From the NCBI GenBank assembly GCA_023433405.1, contig JAEZCT010000012.1, positions 1-64,000 on the forward strand: a DNA stretch of 64,000 nt, written 5' to 3'. A program made the translations under genes and the position numbers. This stretch comes from Bacillota bacterium. Its GTDB lineage: Bacteria > Bacillota > Clostridia > Oscillospirales > Ruminococcaceae. The notes below the pieces were generated by a model that saw only the letters and a program-made list of their open reading frames with translations, did not search any database and was not told the DNA's origin. Shown one piece after another: positions 33,096-41,064 of the stretch (position 1 is the stretch's first letter; every line of letters starts with the position of its first letter).

Positions 33096-35732
33096 ATGGG
33101 TACGATCAGAATAAAACAGGATAACGTCCCGTTTTTCCCGGCGGGGGAAGGAGCGCCCTTGCTAATTAAGCAGGGGATGATTAACCTGTATCTGAGCGAG
33201 GTGGATAAGGACGGGCAGGTCGTAGGAAGGCGAAGCTTTATCGCCCAGGCGAAAGAAAACGACGTGATTTTTCCGCTGGGGCGGTCGGCAAACGGCGCGT
33301 CGCTGTTTGCGCTGCTTGCGGTACCGGTGCGCGAGAGCATTCTGGTACTTCTGGAGCAGCCGGAGGAGTCGGAAATGGAGGCCGCGCGCCGCTGGGTACG
33401 GGGGCTGGGCGAGGCGCTTAGCATCCGCAAGGCGGAGCTTGACCGTTTGTGCGCGGAGCTAACGCGCGAGGGGTTAAAGGAATTTAACGATGCATTTCTT
33501 TCCCGTGCCGCAACGCTTACGCGAAAGAAGGAGCAACGGCTGCGCGAAGCCAACCGCAGCCGCTACCAAAATGAAGAGCGGTTTATGCATAGTGGGATAG
33601 ATACCCTTGTGCAGGTATTAACCAAGCGAAAAAAGGAGTATGTAAGCGCCGAGAGCCAGTCGTTTCGCGACCCGCTCTTTGAGGCATGTGCGGCGGTAGC
33701 GGGATACCTTAAGATGGGTCTTAATGTGCCCTATACACTTAAAAACGGACTAAGCTCGGCTAACCCGCTGGGGGATATCGCGTCTGCGTCGCGCTTTCGC
33801 ACCCGCGAGGTGCTGCTAAAGGATAAATGGTACCGCAATCCCAGCGGTCCGTTACTTGCCTACCGCAAGGGCACAAGCCTGCCGGTCGCCCTTCTGCCGG
33901 TGGGGACGAAGAGCTATGAGTGCTACGACCCCCAAACCCGGGTCAGCACAAAGGTGGATGAAACGGTGGCAGACGGCTTAGAGGGGATTGCGGTGATGTT
34001 TTACCGAAACCTTCCAATGGGCAAGCTAAGCGCCAAGGACATCCTGCGCTTTACGCTGGCGGGCACCTCCCTGACCGACTGGCTGTGGATTATCGTCATG
34101 GGCATTGGCGGCGGCCTTCTGGGAATGCTCATGCCCGAGATTACCGGAAAGGTATTCGACACAGTCATTCCAGACGGCAACCGCTCGCTGATGGTGCAGA
34201 TCGGGTTTTTAATGACGGCGGTGGCACTCACCACCTTTGCCTTTGAGCTGACCCGTTCCTTCGCCATGCAGCGCATTGAGGGCGCCACCGAACGCGACCT
34301 GCAATCGGCGGTGTGGGATCGGCTTTTGAGCCTGCCCGTGGGTTTTTTTAAGAATTACACCGCCGGTGAGCTTGCCGAGTGCGCCATGGGTGTCTCGGAG
34401 ATACGAAAAATCCTGTCGGGCTCTGTGGTTAACACCCTAATTTCCAGCATTTTTTCGGTGTTTTACCTCATTGTGCTGTTTACAAAGGGAAAGCAGCTGG
34501 CATGGATCGGGCTGCTGGTGCTGGTGCTGATAATCGGCATCTCTCTTTTCATGGGCTATATCCAGCTAAAGCACGAAAAAAAGCTCTTGGACCTTTCGAA
34601 TGAGATATCCGGCAAGATGTTCGGCTGGCTGGGCGGCCTTGCGAAGATAAAGATGGCGGCGGCGGAACGGCGGGTGTTCTTTAATTGGTCGGGAATGTTC
34701 GCGGGCACTCGCATGATAACCTTCCGCAAGCAAAACATTGGCGCGGGAATGGAGATTTTTCACTCGGCGGCAGGGATACTCATGTCTCTCGCATTGTACC
34801 TTGCAATCTTTCGCTTTAAGGATTTCACCATTGCGGCCGGTACCTTCATCGCCTTTCATGCGGCGCTTGAAAAGCTGCTGGAATCGAGCCTGAAAATCTC
34901 GCAGGTAGCCGTGGACGCAAACGTCATCATTCCGCTGTACGGCAAGGTAAAGCCTATCTTCGAGGCACAGCCCGAATACGACGAGCAAAAAAGTGACCCC
35001 GGTAGGCTGCAGGGAGAGCTTGAGCTAAGCCATATCAAGTTCCGGTATGGCCGCGACGGTGCGCCGGTAATCAACGACGTATCCCTGCGCATTAAAAGCG
35101 GTGAGCATGTGGCGCTGGTGGGACCCTCTGGCAGCGGCAAATCCACCCTGTTCCGCATCCTGCTGGGCTTTGAAAAGCCCGAGAGCGGACAGATATTCTT
35201 TGACGGCATGAGCCTTGACCAGCTCGATATCCGCGCGGTGCGCCGCCAGCTTGGCGTGGTGCTTCAGTCGGGACAGCTGCTCACAGGCTCAATCTTTGAG
35301 AACATTATCGGCTCAAACCCCTCCCTCACGCAGGACGACGTCCTGCGTGCCATCAAGCAGGCCGGCATGGAGGAGGATATTGCCGAGATGCCCATGGGGC
35401 TGCACACCATGGTGACCGAGGGGGCGTCTACCCTTTCGGGCGGTCAGCGGCAGCGCTTGTTAATCGCCCGCGCCCTGGCTTCAAACCCCAGCATCCTGTT
35501 TTTTGACGAAGCCACCAGCGCGCTGGATAATAACACCCAGAAGATTGTAAGCGACAGCATAAACCGTCTGGATGCGACGCGGGTGACCATTGCCCACCGT
35601 CTGAGTACCATAGTGGACTGCGACCGCATTATTGTGCTGGAAAACGGCGTAATAACCGAGGAGGGTACCTACGATGAGCTGATGGAGCTGGGCGGTACCT
35701 TTGCCGCAATGGCGCGAAGGCAGATTGCCTGA
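33096..35732 (+). CDS. Second NHLM-type bacteriocin exporter (permease/ATPase with N-terminal extension)
   Basis: An 878-residue ABC exporter lacking a peptidase domain. About 300 residues at the N-terminus form a cyclic-nucleotide-binding-like domain (NVPFFPAGEGAPLLIKQG.. FPLGRSANGASLF) and a linker. Then come six membrane helices and an ATPase with Walker A GPSGSGKST, signature LSGGQRQR and Walker B ILFFDEATSALD. This two-exporter layout (one with peptidase, one with the N-terminal sensor-like extension) is the hallmark of NHLP/Nif11 RiPP export systems; the two probably form a heterodimer with the HlyD-like protein. ATG follows AAAGGATATAGG. Confidence 0.94.
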   Translation: MGTIRIKQDNVPFFPAGEGAPLLIKQGMINLYLSEVDKDGQVVGRRSFIAQAKENDVIFPLGRSANGASLFALLAVPVRESILVLLEQPEESEMEAARRWVRGLGEALSIRKAELDRLCAELTREGLKEFNDAFLSRAATLTRKKEQRLREANRSRYQNEERFMHSGIDTLVQVLTKRKKEYVSAESQSFRDPLFEACAAVAGYLKMGLNVPYTLKNGLSSANPLGDIASASRFRTREVLLKDKWYRNPSGPLLAYRKGTSLPVALLPVGTKSYECYDPQTRVSTKVDETVADGLEGIAVMFYRNLPMGKLSAKDILRFTLAGTSLTDWLWIIVMGIGGGLLGMLMPEITGKVFDTVIPDGNRSLMVQIGFLMTAVALTTFAFELTRSFAMQRIEGATERDLQSAVWDRLLSLPVGFFKNYTAGELAECAMGVSEIRKILSGSVVNTLISSIFSVFYLIVLFTKGKQLAWIGLLVLVLIIGISLFMGYIQLKHEKKLLDLSNEISGKMFGWLGGLAKIKMAAAERRVFFNWSGMFAGTRMITFRKQNIGAGMEIFHSAAGILMSLALYLAIFRFKDFTIAAGTFIAFHAALEKLLESSLKISQVAVDANVIIPLYGKVKPIFEAQPEYDEQKSDPGRLQGELELSHIKFRYGRDGAPVINDVSLRIKSGEHVALVGPSGSGKSTLFRILLGFEKPESGQIFFDGMSLDQLDIRAVRRQLGVVLQSGQLLTGSIFENIIGSNPSLTQDDVLRAIKQAGMEEDIAEMPMGLHTMVTEGASTLSGGQRQRLLIARALASNPSILFFDEATSALDNNTQKIVSDSINRLDATRVTIAHRLSTIVDCDRIIVLENGVITEEGTYDELMELGGTFAAMARRQIA

Positions 35733-35816
35733 CAAAATTTGCTTAAAGCGTTTGACGTGATTCTTATTGGCTCTGCGCACAGACGAAAAAGATATCTCGC
35801 CGAGGGGGGCAAGGGA

Positions 35817-36788
35817 ATGGATACAGGGGAGTACCTAAAAACCGCGGTACAGCCGTACCGCATTGTAAATGACACGGCACAAGCGTTGCTGCGCGGGTTT
35901 TCCGCGCGGCTGACGGGCTTCGATACCGCCGAAAGCATCTTTGAGGCGGACCTGTCCCTGCCCCTTGGCACCGTGGATTTCTCCATTGATATCCGAAAGG
36001 AGCGGGGAAGAGCCCGAGAGGCGGCGGAAAAGGCTGCGGGGGAAAGCGGTTCCTCCGCGTGGCGAAATACGGCGGCACTCTTTGCTCTGTGGGCGGATTC
36101 TGCCACGGCGACGCATACGAAGGTGGAAGATATATGGCTGGAATTTGATTATGCAGCCAGTCAAGACCGTTGTGCCGATCCTTGCGTGTTTATTGATGCC
36201 CGACAGGCCACGCGCGAAAATCACCTCTGGATATACAACGAGCCACTTGCCGCCTTGCTGGGTGAAGCCCCATCAAAGCCGCTGCGCAGCAGCCTTAGCG
36301 GGTGTATCGGCGCGCTGCCGCAGGGGAAGGGGCTGTTTCAGCTTGGTGTGATGCTGGCGCGCCAATTCACCGAGCAAAGGGTGCGCGTGTTTACGGATGA
36401 AGCTGATGCACGAAGCCTTATGACATATCTCAAACGGATAGAGGCACCGACCTGCCCGCCTGAGGACATCTTCGCTCTGATGAGCCGCTGGTCGGACGGG
36501 AAATACATTGCCGATTTTGATGTATGCGAAGCAGGGGTTATGACAAAGCTTGGCATAAACTTCGGGCTTGCGTCCTATACACCGCCGGTAATGTCGGAGT
36601 TTTTGGGTATGCTGTGTTCCGGCGGCATGGCAATGCGGGAGTCCTGCGCACCGTTGACGGAATGGCATAATTTTGCGAGGGATATCTCCCACTTTAAGCT
36701 GGTGTTTGATCCGCCTTATCCGGTGCGTGCGAAGGTCTACCTCCGCGAATGGCCAGTTGACCGCCTGAGCGGTGTAGCCCGATGGTAA
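35817..36788 (+). CDS. Unknown RiPP-locus protein ending in VARW
   Basis: A 323-residue soluble protein of no family I recognise. It has mixed alpha/beta character, eight or so scattered cysteines, and no signal peptide or membrane segment. ATG at 35817 follows GGGGGGCAAGGG, 84 bases after the exporter gene. The C-terminus reads SGVARW, echoing the HARW, RARW and RGRW ends of three precursor peptides downstream. Its TAA stop is formed by the first bases of MITE copy 5, so the original 3' end may have been cut or replaced by that insertion. Position suggests a maturation, immunity or leader-binding function. Confidence 0.6.
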   Translation: MDTGEYLKTAVQPYRIVNDTAQALLRGFSARLTGFDTAESIFEADLSLPLGTVDFSIDIRKERGRAREAAEKAAGESGSSAWRNTAALFALWADSATATHTKVEDIWLEFDYAASQDRCADPCVFIDARQATRENHLWIYNEPLAALLGEAPSKPLRSSLSGCIGALPQGKGLFQLGVMLARQFTEQRVRVFTDEADARSLMTYLKRIEAPTCPPEDIFALMSRWSDGKYIADFDVCEAGVMTKLGINFGLASYTPPVMSEFLGMLCSGGMAMRESCAPLTEWHNFARDISHFKLVFDPPYPVRAKVYLREWPVDRLSGVARW

Positions 36789-36890
36789 TACTAATCCCCT
36801 CAAAAAGAGTATATAAAAATCCGCGTGAAAACCCATAAATTAAAGCTTTTCACTTGATTTTTATACTCTTTTAAATCGGATATTAGTATA
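36786..36890. repeat. MITE-like palindromic repeat, copy 5 (inverted), inside the RiPP locus
   Basis: Reverse-orientation copy: TAATACTAATCCCC at the left, GATATTAGTATA at the right, same inner arms. It separates the unknown protein from the HExxH protein and its left end supplies the stop codon of the former. Confidence 0.92.
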
Positions 36891-36931
36891 AAGCGGCAAA
36901 CAGGAGGCATTACCACATAAGGGGGCGGATT

Positions 36932-37936
36932 ATGAGCCTTGCATTTTTAAGGGAGAACCTGTTTCACTTTCAAGCGCACAGCACCCGGACAAATTGGGAA
37001 AGCCTGCCGTTGCCTGACGAACCCTGCGCGGCGGATTGGGCGCGGGAGATTGGCGAGGCTCCCGGTTATGCGCTAGAACACCTGGCGCGGCATGTGGTAC
37101 AGCTTTATTTTCCGGTGCGGGAGGGAATTAGCCAAACTTCCGCCTATCAGGCGGCGGTTTCAAGGGGCATTCTGCCCGAAGGCGCAAAGCCGCTGCTCAC
37201 TGCCTTTCAGGGTGCGCCCCGGATCTACCTGCATCCCACTCCGGCGGGACGACTGCCGGTTATTGAGGCGCAGGAGGACTTTCTCCTTTTGTACCGCGTT
37301 CTTGCCTGCCGCAATGAGCCAAAGGAGATTCCCCCCTCCATGGGCGCGGCGTTCATCAGCGGGTATGTAGATTGGGCGCGGGTAAAACGGCATTTGGCGG
37401 AGGGAATGACGCTAAGCCAAATAAAGGAGAACCCCGCCCTGAGTAATGATGTGTTTGTTCTGCTCTCGGATAAAGGCTACAGTGCGGTGGCAGCGGCACA
37501 GGCAGGCGAAACACCGTCTGTATGGCGGGAGCATTCCCTGCGCATTCGCCTGGGGCACGAAACCAGCCACTATTTAACGCGGCGGCTGTACGGCAGTGCT
37601 AAAAACAGGGTGCATGATGAGATAGTCGCCGATTATATGGGGCTGTGCGAGGCATACGGCAGATACCGACCAGAGCTGTTTTTGCTCTTTATGGGGCTGG
37701 AGGACTACCCCCGCTACCGCAGGGGCGGGCGGCTGGAGAACTACCTTGAGGGGCATTCGCTGTCGCGAGGAGAGTTTGGAAGACTGTGCGGCGCGGTTCA
37801 CGACGCCGCCCGCAATATCTCCGCAGCCTTTCCCGCAAATGACGAGCTGCTGCCAAAAGAGCGCTTTACGCGTTTTGAAACCCTTTGCCGCACCACGGTT
37901 GCGGACATGGCGGCGGGACGGTTCTGGGAGGGCTGA
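36932..37936 (+). CDS. HExxH-containing putative metallopeptidase of the RiPP locus
   Basis: A 334-residue soluble protein. Around residue 208 it has LGHETSHYLTRRLYG, a zinc-protease HExxH motif (HETSH), followed some 20 residues later by HDEIVADYMGLCEAYG, which could give the third zinc ligand Glu/Asp. This pattern resembles a family of uncharacterised proteins (I recall the name DUF7005) that occur beside NHLP/Nif11 RiPP genes. A role in trimming the modified peptide is a reasonable guess but unproven. ATG follows AAGGGGGCGG. MITE copy 5 lies directly upstream, so it may need its own promoter. Confidence 0.65.
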   Translation: MSLAFLRENLFHFQAHSTRTNWESLPLPDEPCAADWAREIGEAPGYALEHLARHVVQLYFPVREGISQTSAYQAAVSRGILPEGAKPLLTAFQGAPRIYLHPTPAGRLPVIEAQEDFLLLYRVLACRNEPKEIPPSMGAAFISGYVDWARVKRHLAEGMTLSQIKENPALSNDVFVLLSDKGYSAVAAAQAGETPSVWREHSLRIRLGHETSHYLTRRLYGSAKNRVHDEIVADYMGLCEAYGRYRPELFLLFMGLEDYPRYRRGGRLENYLEGHSLSRGEFGRLCGAVHDAARNISAAFPANDELLPKERFTRFETLCRTTVADMAAGRFWEG

Positions 37937-38096
37937 GCACTTCCTGTTTGTTACAGATTTTGCGTGAGCAAGCTGAATGTACGGTTGCGCTATAAATTTA
38001 AACGCGGCCTTATGAACCTCACAAGTACAGCTCTCCGTTAAGAGTATGGAAAGCTTTTTTACGGAGAATGTATAAGGCATATCGCCCGGAAAGGAC

Positions 38097-38642
38097 ATGG
38101 CTCTTACAATGCAGGATATCCAACTACTTAGTAAAGAAACAGACAGCGCGGGGATGGAACGTCTCTTTGCGGAGTATTTCCCGCGGGTGTACAACTTTGT
38201 CTACTACCATGTGATGGACTGCCATAAGGCGGACGACCTGACAGCAGAGGTGTTTTATCGGGCGTTTCGCAGCTTTCGCAGCTACGACCCCAATAAGAGC
38301 CAGCCTTATACCTGGCTGTGCGCCATCGCGCGCAACGCGGTTATTGATTACCGTCGCCGCACGGCGGGGATAGTTATGCTGGATATTGAGGAGCATGAGG
38401 AGCTGAGCGACCACAGCCCCGGACCGGAGGAAGCTTACCTGCAAAAGGAGGAAACCGACACCCTTCTGCGCCTGATACACACCCTAACACCGCCGGAGCA
38501 GGAGCTTTTGCTGTTAAAATACTTTATGGGCTTAACAAACCGCGAAATTGCCGCGCAAACGGGTTTAAGCGAAACCAATGTAAGCACCAAGCTCAGCCGC
38601 ATTATTGCGCAGCTGAGAAAGAGATTTAACGAGGCCGGTTAA
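38097..38642 (+). CDS. ECF-type RNA polymerase sigma factor of the RiPP locus
   Basis: A 181-residue sigma-70-family protein with regions 2 and 4 only. Region 2 is ERLFAEYFPRVYNFVYYHVMDCHKADDLTAEVFYRAFRSF with PYTWLCAIARNAVIDYRRR. Region 4 is LTPPEQELLLLKYFMGLTNREIAAQTGLSETNVSTKLSRI. No anti-sigma gene is evident beside it. The first precursor gene starts 13 to 70 bases after its stop. The pair of TGTGACACTT-N10-CGCGTATATAT elements at 39040 and 39518 are its best candidate targets. Start ATG at 38097 has a close GGAAAGG; ATG at 38109 is possible. Confidence 0.88.
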   Translation: MALTMQDIQLLSKETDSAGMERLFAEYFPRVYNFVYYHVMDCHKADDLTAEVFYRAFRSFRSYDPNKSQPYTWLCAIARNAVIDYRRRTAGIVMLDIEEHEELSDHSPGPEEAYLQKEETDTLLRLIHTLTPPEQELLLLKYFMGLTNREIAAQTGLSETNVSTKLSRIIAQLRKRFNEAG

Positions 38643-38712
38643 CAAGGAGGTCGCCTTGGCACCACCGCATGAGGGCTGCGACCGGCTAGAGAAGGAAGGA
38701 GACATTTCAGGG

Positions 38713-38997
38713 ATGGATGTGAACAAGGCGCAAGCAATTTTTGCGGACGAGCCATTTGTAGAGGCGCTTTACCGACTGTCATTTGCCGAGGAGGTGCAGG
38801 CCGCGCTGTACTCCAAAGGACTTTCGGTGTCGCTGGAGGAAATCGAGGCCATGCGTCTGCGCATCCTAGCGGATTACGACGAGCTGACAGAGCCTGAGCT
38901 TGATAAGACGACAGGCGGGTTGGGCGCGATGCTGCCGGACGGATTGCTTTCTTTTCCTCCGCTCATTGCAAACCCGCTGGCACACGCCAGATGGTAA
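38713..38997 (+). CDS. Nif11-leader RiPP precursor 1 (core ends HARW)
   Basis: A 94-residue precursor. The Nif11-like leader (AQAIFADEPFVEALYRLSFAEEVQAALYSKG) shares EEVQAAL with the other precursors and ends at TTGG, where the others have VAGG. The predicted 25-residue core begins LGAMLPDGLLSF, is rich in Pro and Leu, and ends PLAHARW. It has no Cys and one Ser, so lanthionine or thioether rings are unlikely. ATG at 38713 follows GGAG; an in-frame TTG at 38656 has an even better AAGGAGG five bases upstream and would add 19 residues. Probably co-transcribed with the sigma gene. Confidence 0.82.
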   Translation: MDVNKAQAIFADEPFVEALYRLSFAEEVQAALYSKGLSVSLEEIEAMRLRILADYDELTEPELDKTTGGLGAMLPDGLLSFPPLIANPLAHARW

Positions 38998-39039
38998 TTT
39001 GAACAGCGATATATCCCATTAATATCATATAAAAAAAGC

Positions 39040-39070
39040 TGTGACACTTCCTGCTCCCGCGCGTATATAT
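39040..39070 (+). promoter_or_regulatory. Candidate ECF-sigma promoter A, upstream of precursor 2
   Basis: TGTGACACTT (39040-39049), 10 bases, CGCGTATATAT (39060-39070), then AGAA and GCGCC. An A tract precedes it. The same elements at the same spacing occur at 39518-39548. It lies 130 bases before precursor 2. Confidence 0.7.
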
Positions 39071-39199
39071 CCCCAGAAAGCGCCCGGTCGAGCTTGCATG
39101 GTTTACCGGCGCTTTTCAGGAAACATACTCGAGTGTGTTCTGTGGCGTAAATCCCTTCCCCAAAGCAAAGGCTTCAAATACCGAGAAAGGGGAATTACC

Positions 39200-39496
39200 A
39201 TGGAAGGAAAAACAAAGCAGGAGGGGTCATCCGATAAGGCAATTATAGAAATTATGTATGCGCTGACCGCTGCTGAAGAGGTGCAGGCTGCACTGAAGGA
39301 ACAGGGTGTTACAATTTCCCTTCATGAAATCCGGGAGTTTCGCACACGGGTGCTGTCCCTGGATGGAGAAATGACCGAGGAGCAGCTTGATAAGGTAGCG
39401 GGCGGGGTGAGTTTTGCTTCGGGCTATGGTCCGGATTCTAACCATCCATTCCTGTCGCCGCCCGTATTGCCCAATCCGTCCGGAGGCAGAAAATAA
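39200..39496 (+). CDS. Nif11-leader RiPP precursor 2
   Basis: A 98-residue precursor. The leader has the shared stretch AAEEVQAALKEQGVTISLHEI and ends EEQLDKVAGG. The predicted 29-residue core begins VSFASGYGPDSNHPF and ends in PNPSGGRK; it is rich in Pro, Ser and Gly with no Cys or Trp. It differs from the other cores but keeps Arg/Lys at the end. ATG follows AAAGGGGA. It lies behind candidate ECF promoter A. Confidence 0.85.
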   Translation: MEGKTKQEGSSDKAIIEIMYALTAAEEVQAALKEQGVTISLHEIREFRTRVLSLDGEMTEEQLDKVAGGVSFASGYGPDSNHPFLSPPVLPNPSGGRK

Positions 39497-39517
39497 ACCG
39501 CAAAAAAATAATCGCTA

Positions 39518-39548
39518 TGTGACACTTTTGCGTGGGTCGCGTATATAT
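39518..39548 (+). promoter_or_regulatory. Candidate ECF-sigma promoter B, upstream of precursor 3
   Basis: TGTGACACTT (39518-39527), 10 bases, CGCGTATATAT (39538-39548), then AGAA and GCGCC. Identical boxes and spacing to promoter A, with unrelated spacer bases, which argues for selection rather than recent duplication. It lies 167 bases before precursor 3. Confidence 0.7.
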
Positions 39549-39714
39549 TGGTAGAATGCGCCACGCCCTCGTTCCAAAAAAATCCGCCGAATAATACAAT
39601 TCTCCGATAATGGGGTAAGTCTTTTACACGGTTAAATCCCCAAAGCAGGCTGCATATTTTAGACGGATTCCTGTTTTGGGGCAAACAATAAAAATTAAAA
39701 GGGGATTATCAATC

Positions 39715-40032
39715 ATGGATGAAAAAAAAGTACAGGATGTCTTTTCTGACGAGGAATTCGTCACATCTCTGCTCAAGCTTGATACCGCCGAGGAGGTACA
39801 GGCTGCAGTAAAGGGAAAAGGGCTGGATCTTAGCATTGAGGAGATTGGGCAGATTAAGGCGCAGCTCGCTTCAGGCAATGGAGAGCTTACTGCCGATGAT
39901 CTCGACAGTGTCGCGGGCGGTCTAGTTATCACTGCAAGCGTACTGGCTGTCATCGGCTGCATCGCGACCGTTGCCGGTGCCACGGCTACGGTAGGAGGAT
40001 TTATTAACACCATTACCAGAGCCCGCTGGTAA
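39715..40032 (+). CDS. Nif11-leader RiPP precursor 3 (hydrophobic core ending RARW)
   Basis: A 105-residue precursor starting MDEKKVQDVFSDEEFVTSLL, with DTAEEVQAAVKGKGL and a leader end DDLDSVAGG. The 36-residue core is strongly hydrophobic (Ala, Val, Ile, Gly, Thr), has one Cys (VIGCIA) and ends GGFINTITRARW. It is closely related to precursor 4. The amphiphilic, Gly-zipper-like core with a cationic, Trp-capped end suggests a membrane-active peptide. ATG follows AAAAGGGGA. Confidence 0.88.
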   Translation: MDEKKVQDVFSDEEFVTSLLKLDTAEEVQAAVKGKGLDLSIEEIGQIKAQLASGNGELTADDLDSVAGGLVITASVLAVIGCIATVAGATATVGGFINTITRARW

Positions 40033-40141
40033 GCCGCGCGGCAGTACTTAATTCTGGGCTGAGACGGTTGGGTAAAAATAGAGAATAAAAAAAGGGGCTT
40101 TTCCCCTCAACCGCTTTCCCGGTTTGCTAAAAACATCAATA

Positions 40142-40175
40142 CCTCAGGTCAGCTTTTTGCATCCTGAGGGGTTTT
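40142..40175 (+). terminator. Weak terminator or attenuator between precursors 3 and 4
   Basis: CCTCAGG (40142-40148) pairs with CCTGAGG (40163-40169), then TTTT. It ends 22 bases before the precursor 4 start, so precursor 4 is either attenuated or has little read-through. Confidence 0.5.
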
Positions 40176-40196
40176 AGGAAGGGTGGACTGAAGAAA

Positions 40197-40508
40197 ATGG
40201 ACGAAAAAAAGATACAAGAAGTATTATCGGACGAGGCGTTTGTTGCGTCATTAACCGACATGGATACCGCCGAGGAGGTACAGGCAGCACTTAAAAACAA
40301 GGGTCTTGAGATTTCCTCAGAGGATATTGTAAAGGTGCGCGAGCTGTTAGTGAACAAGAGCGACAGCGATGAACTTTCTGCGGACGAGCTCGAAGACGTT
40401 GCGGGAGGCGTTGCGATAACCGCAGTTGTCAGTGCGATTGCAGGCATTATTGGCGGCATAGCAACCGGAGGCGGCTTTATTCACCGCATTACCCGCGGCA
40501 GGTGGTAA
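40197..40508 (+). CDS. Nif11-leader RiPP precursor 4 (hydrophobic core ending RGRW)
   Basis: A 103-residue precursor starting MDEKKIQEVLSDEAFVASL, with DTAEEVQAALKNKGL and a leader end DELEDVAGG. The 32-residue core is Ala/Ile/Gly-rich and ends GGGFIHRITRGRW. It aligns well with precursor 3: the leader, the GGF motif and the ITR-x-RW terminus are kept while the middle differs. No Cys or Pro in the core. Paired related precursors suggest a two-component peptide or simple diversification. ATG follows GAAGGGTGG at an extended distance. Confidence 0.88.
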   Translation: MDEKKIQEVLSDEAFVASLTDMDTAEEVQAALKNKGLEISSEDIVKVRELLVNKSDSDELSADELEDVAGGVAITAVVSAIAGIIGGIATGGGFIHRITRGRW

Positions 40509-40539
40509 ATCGCGGATAACCCGGTACGCCATTGTGAAT

Positions 40540-40570
40540 AAGGGGCAGTCCCTGACTGTCCCTTATCTTT
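40540..40570 (+). terminator. Intrinsic terminator after precursor 4
   Basis: AAGGGGCAGT (40540-40549) pairs with ACTGTCCCTT (40555-40564), with one G-U pair, then a T-rich ATCTTT. Confidence 0.65.
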
Positions 40571-40600
40571 AAAAAGAGAATGCAGCAAGAAAAAGGGGAG

Positions 40601-40650
40601 CAACCCTTGTTGTCAGCACCGAAAGACTTCGAGGTTGACAACAGCGGTTG
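40601..40650 (+). promoter_or_regulatory. Long hairpin upstream of the NHLP-leader-like gene
   Basis: CAACC-CTTGTTGTCA (40601-40615) pairs with TGACAACAG-CGGTTG (40636-40650) except for a small internal mismatch. No T run. It could be a regulatory leader or the 3' boundary of the precursor block. Confidence 0.4.
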
Positions 40651-40769
40651 GTCAATTACGCTATTGCCGACTTAAAGTAAATATCAATGGGATCATGAGC
40701 CTGGTTTACAAATTTCTACGCTGATTTTTATTGCATTTTCCTTACTTTTAGTCAAAGGTGGAAAACAAT

Positions 40770-41018
40770 ATGCAGGGGTTAAGTGACGCGACAATTCTTT
40801 CTTATCAAATCTCTCAGCTTGCCTGCCGTGCCGCGGTAGACGGGCAGTTCCGGCAGCTATGCCTTGCCGATGGTACCGGTGCATACCGAATAATGTATGG
40901 AGAGGACCTACCGGAGGTCTGCCGCGTACGGTTTGTGGAGTGGGATGCCGAGCCGGAACCGGATGGATTTCCATGTTACCTGCTGCCCCGTTTTTTGCCC
41001 CCCACATGGCTTGATTAA
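40770..41018 (+). CDS. NHLP-leader-like small protein without a core peptide
   Basis: An 82-residue protein resembling the nitrile-hydratase-alpha-like leader (NHLP) domain: CRAAVDGQFRQLCLADGTGAYRIMYGEDLPEVCRVRFVEW, ending with the CYLLPRF strand. It stops at TWLD and lacks the Gly-Gly junction and core found in true NHLP precursors. It may be a free leader acting as a scaffold or recognition partner for the enzymes encoded after it, or a degenerate precursor. ATG at 40770 follows AAAGGTGG; a GTG at 40758 is the alternative start. It is 46 bases before the arginase-like gene. Confidence 0.6.
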   Translation: MQGLSDATILSYQISQLACRAAVDGQFRQLCLADGTGAYRIMYGEDLPEVCRVRFVEWDAEPEPDGFPCYLLPRFLPPTWLD

Positions 41019-41064
41019 CCCGGCCGACTATGCCCTAAACTCACTCGCAAAGGGAGGGCTTATT

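Noticed and set aside
36786..36890. Reading the palindrome as a simple terminator of the preceding gene
   Set aside because: The same ~105-bp sequence occurs at six other places in both orientations, so it is a dispersed repeat; terminator function would be secondary.
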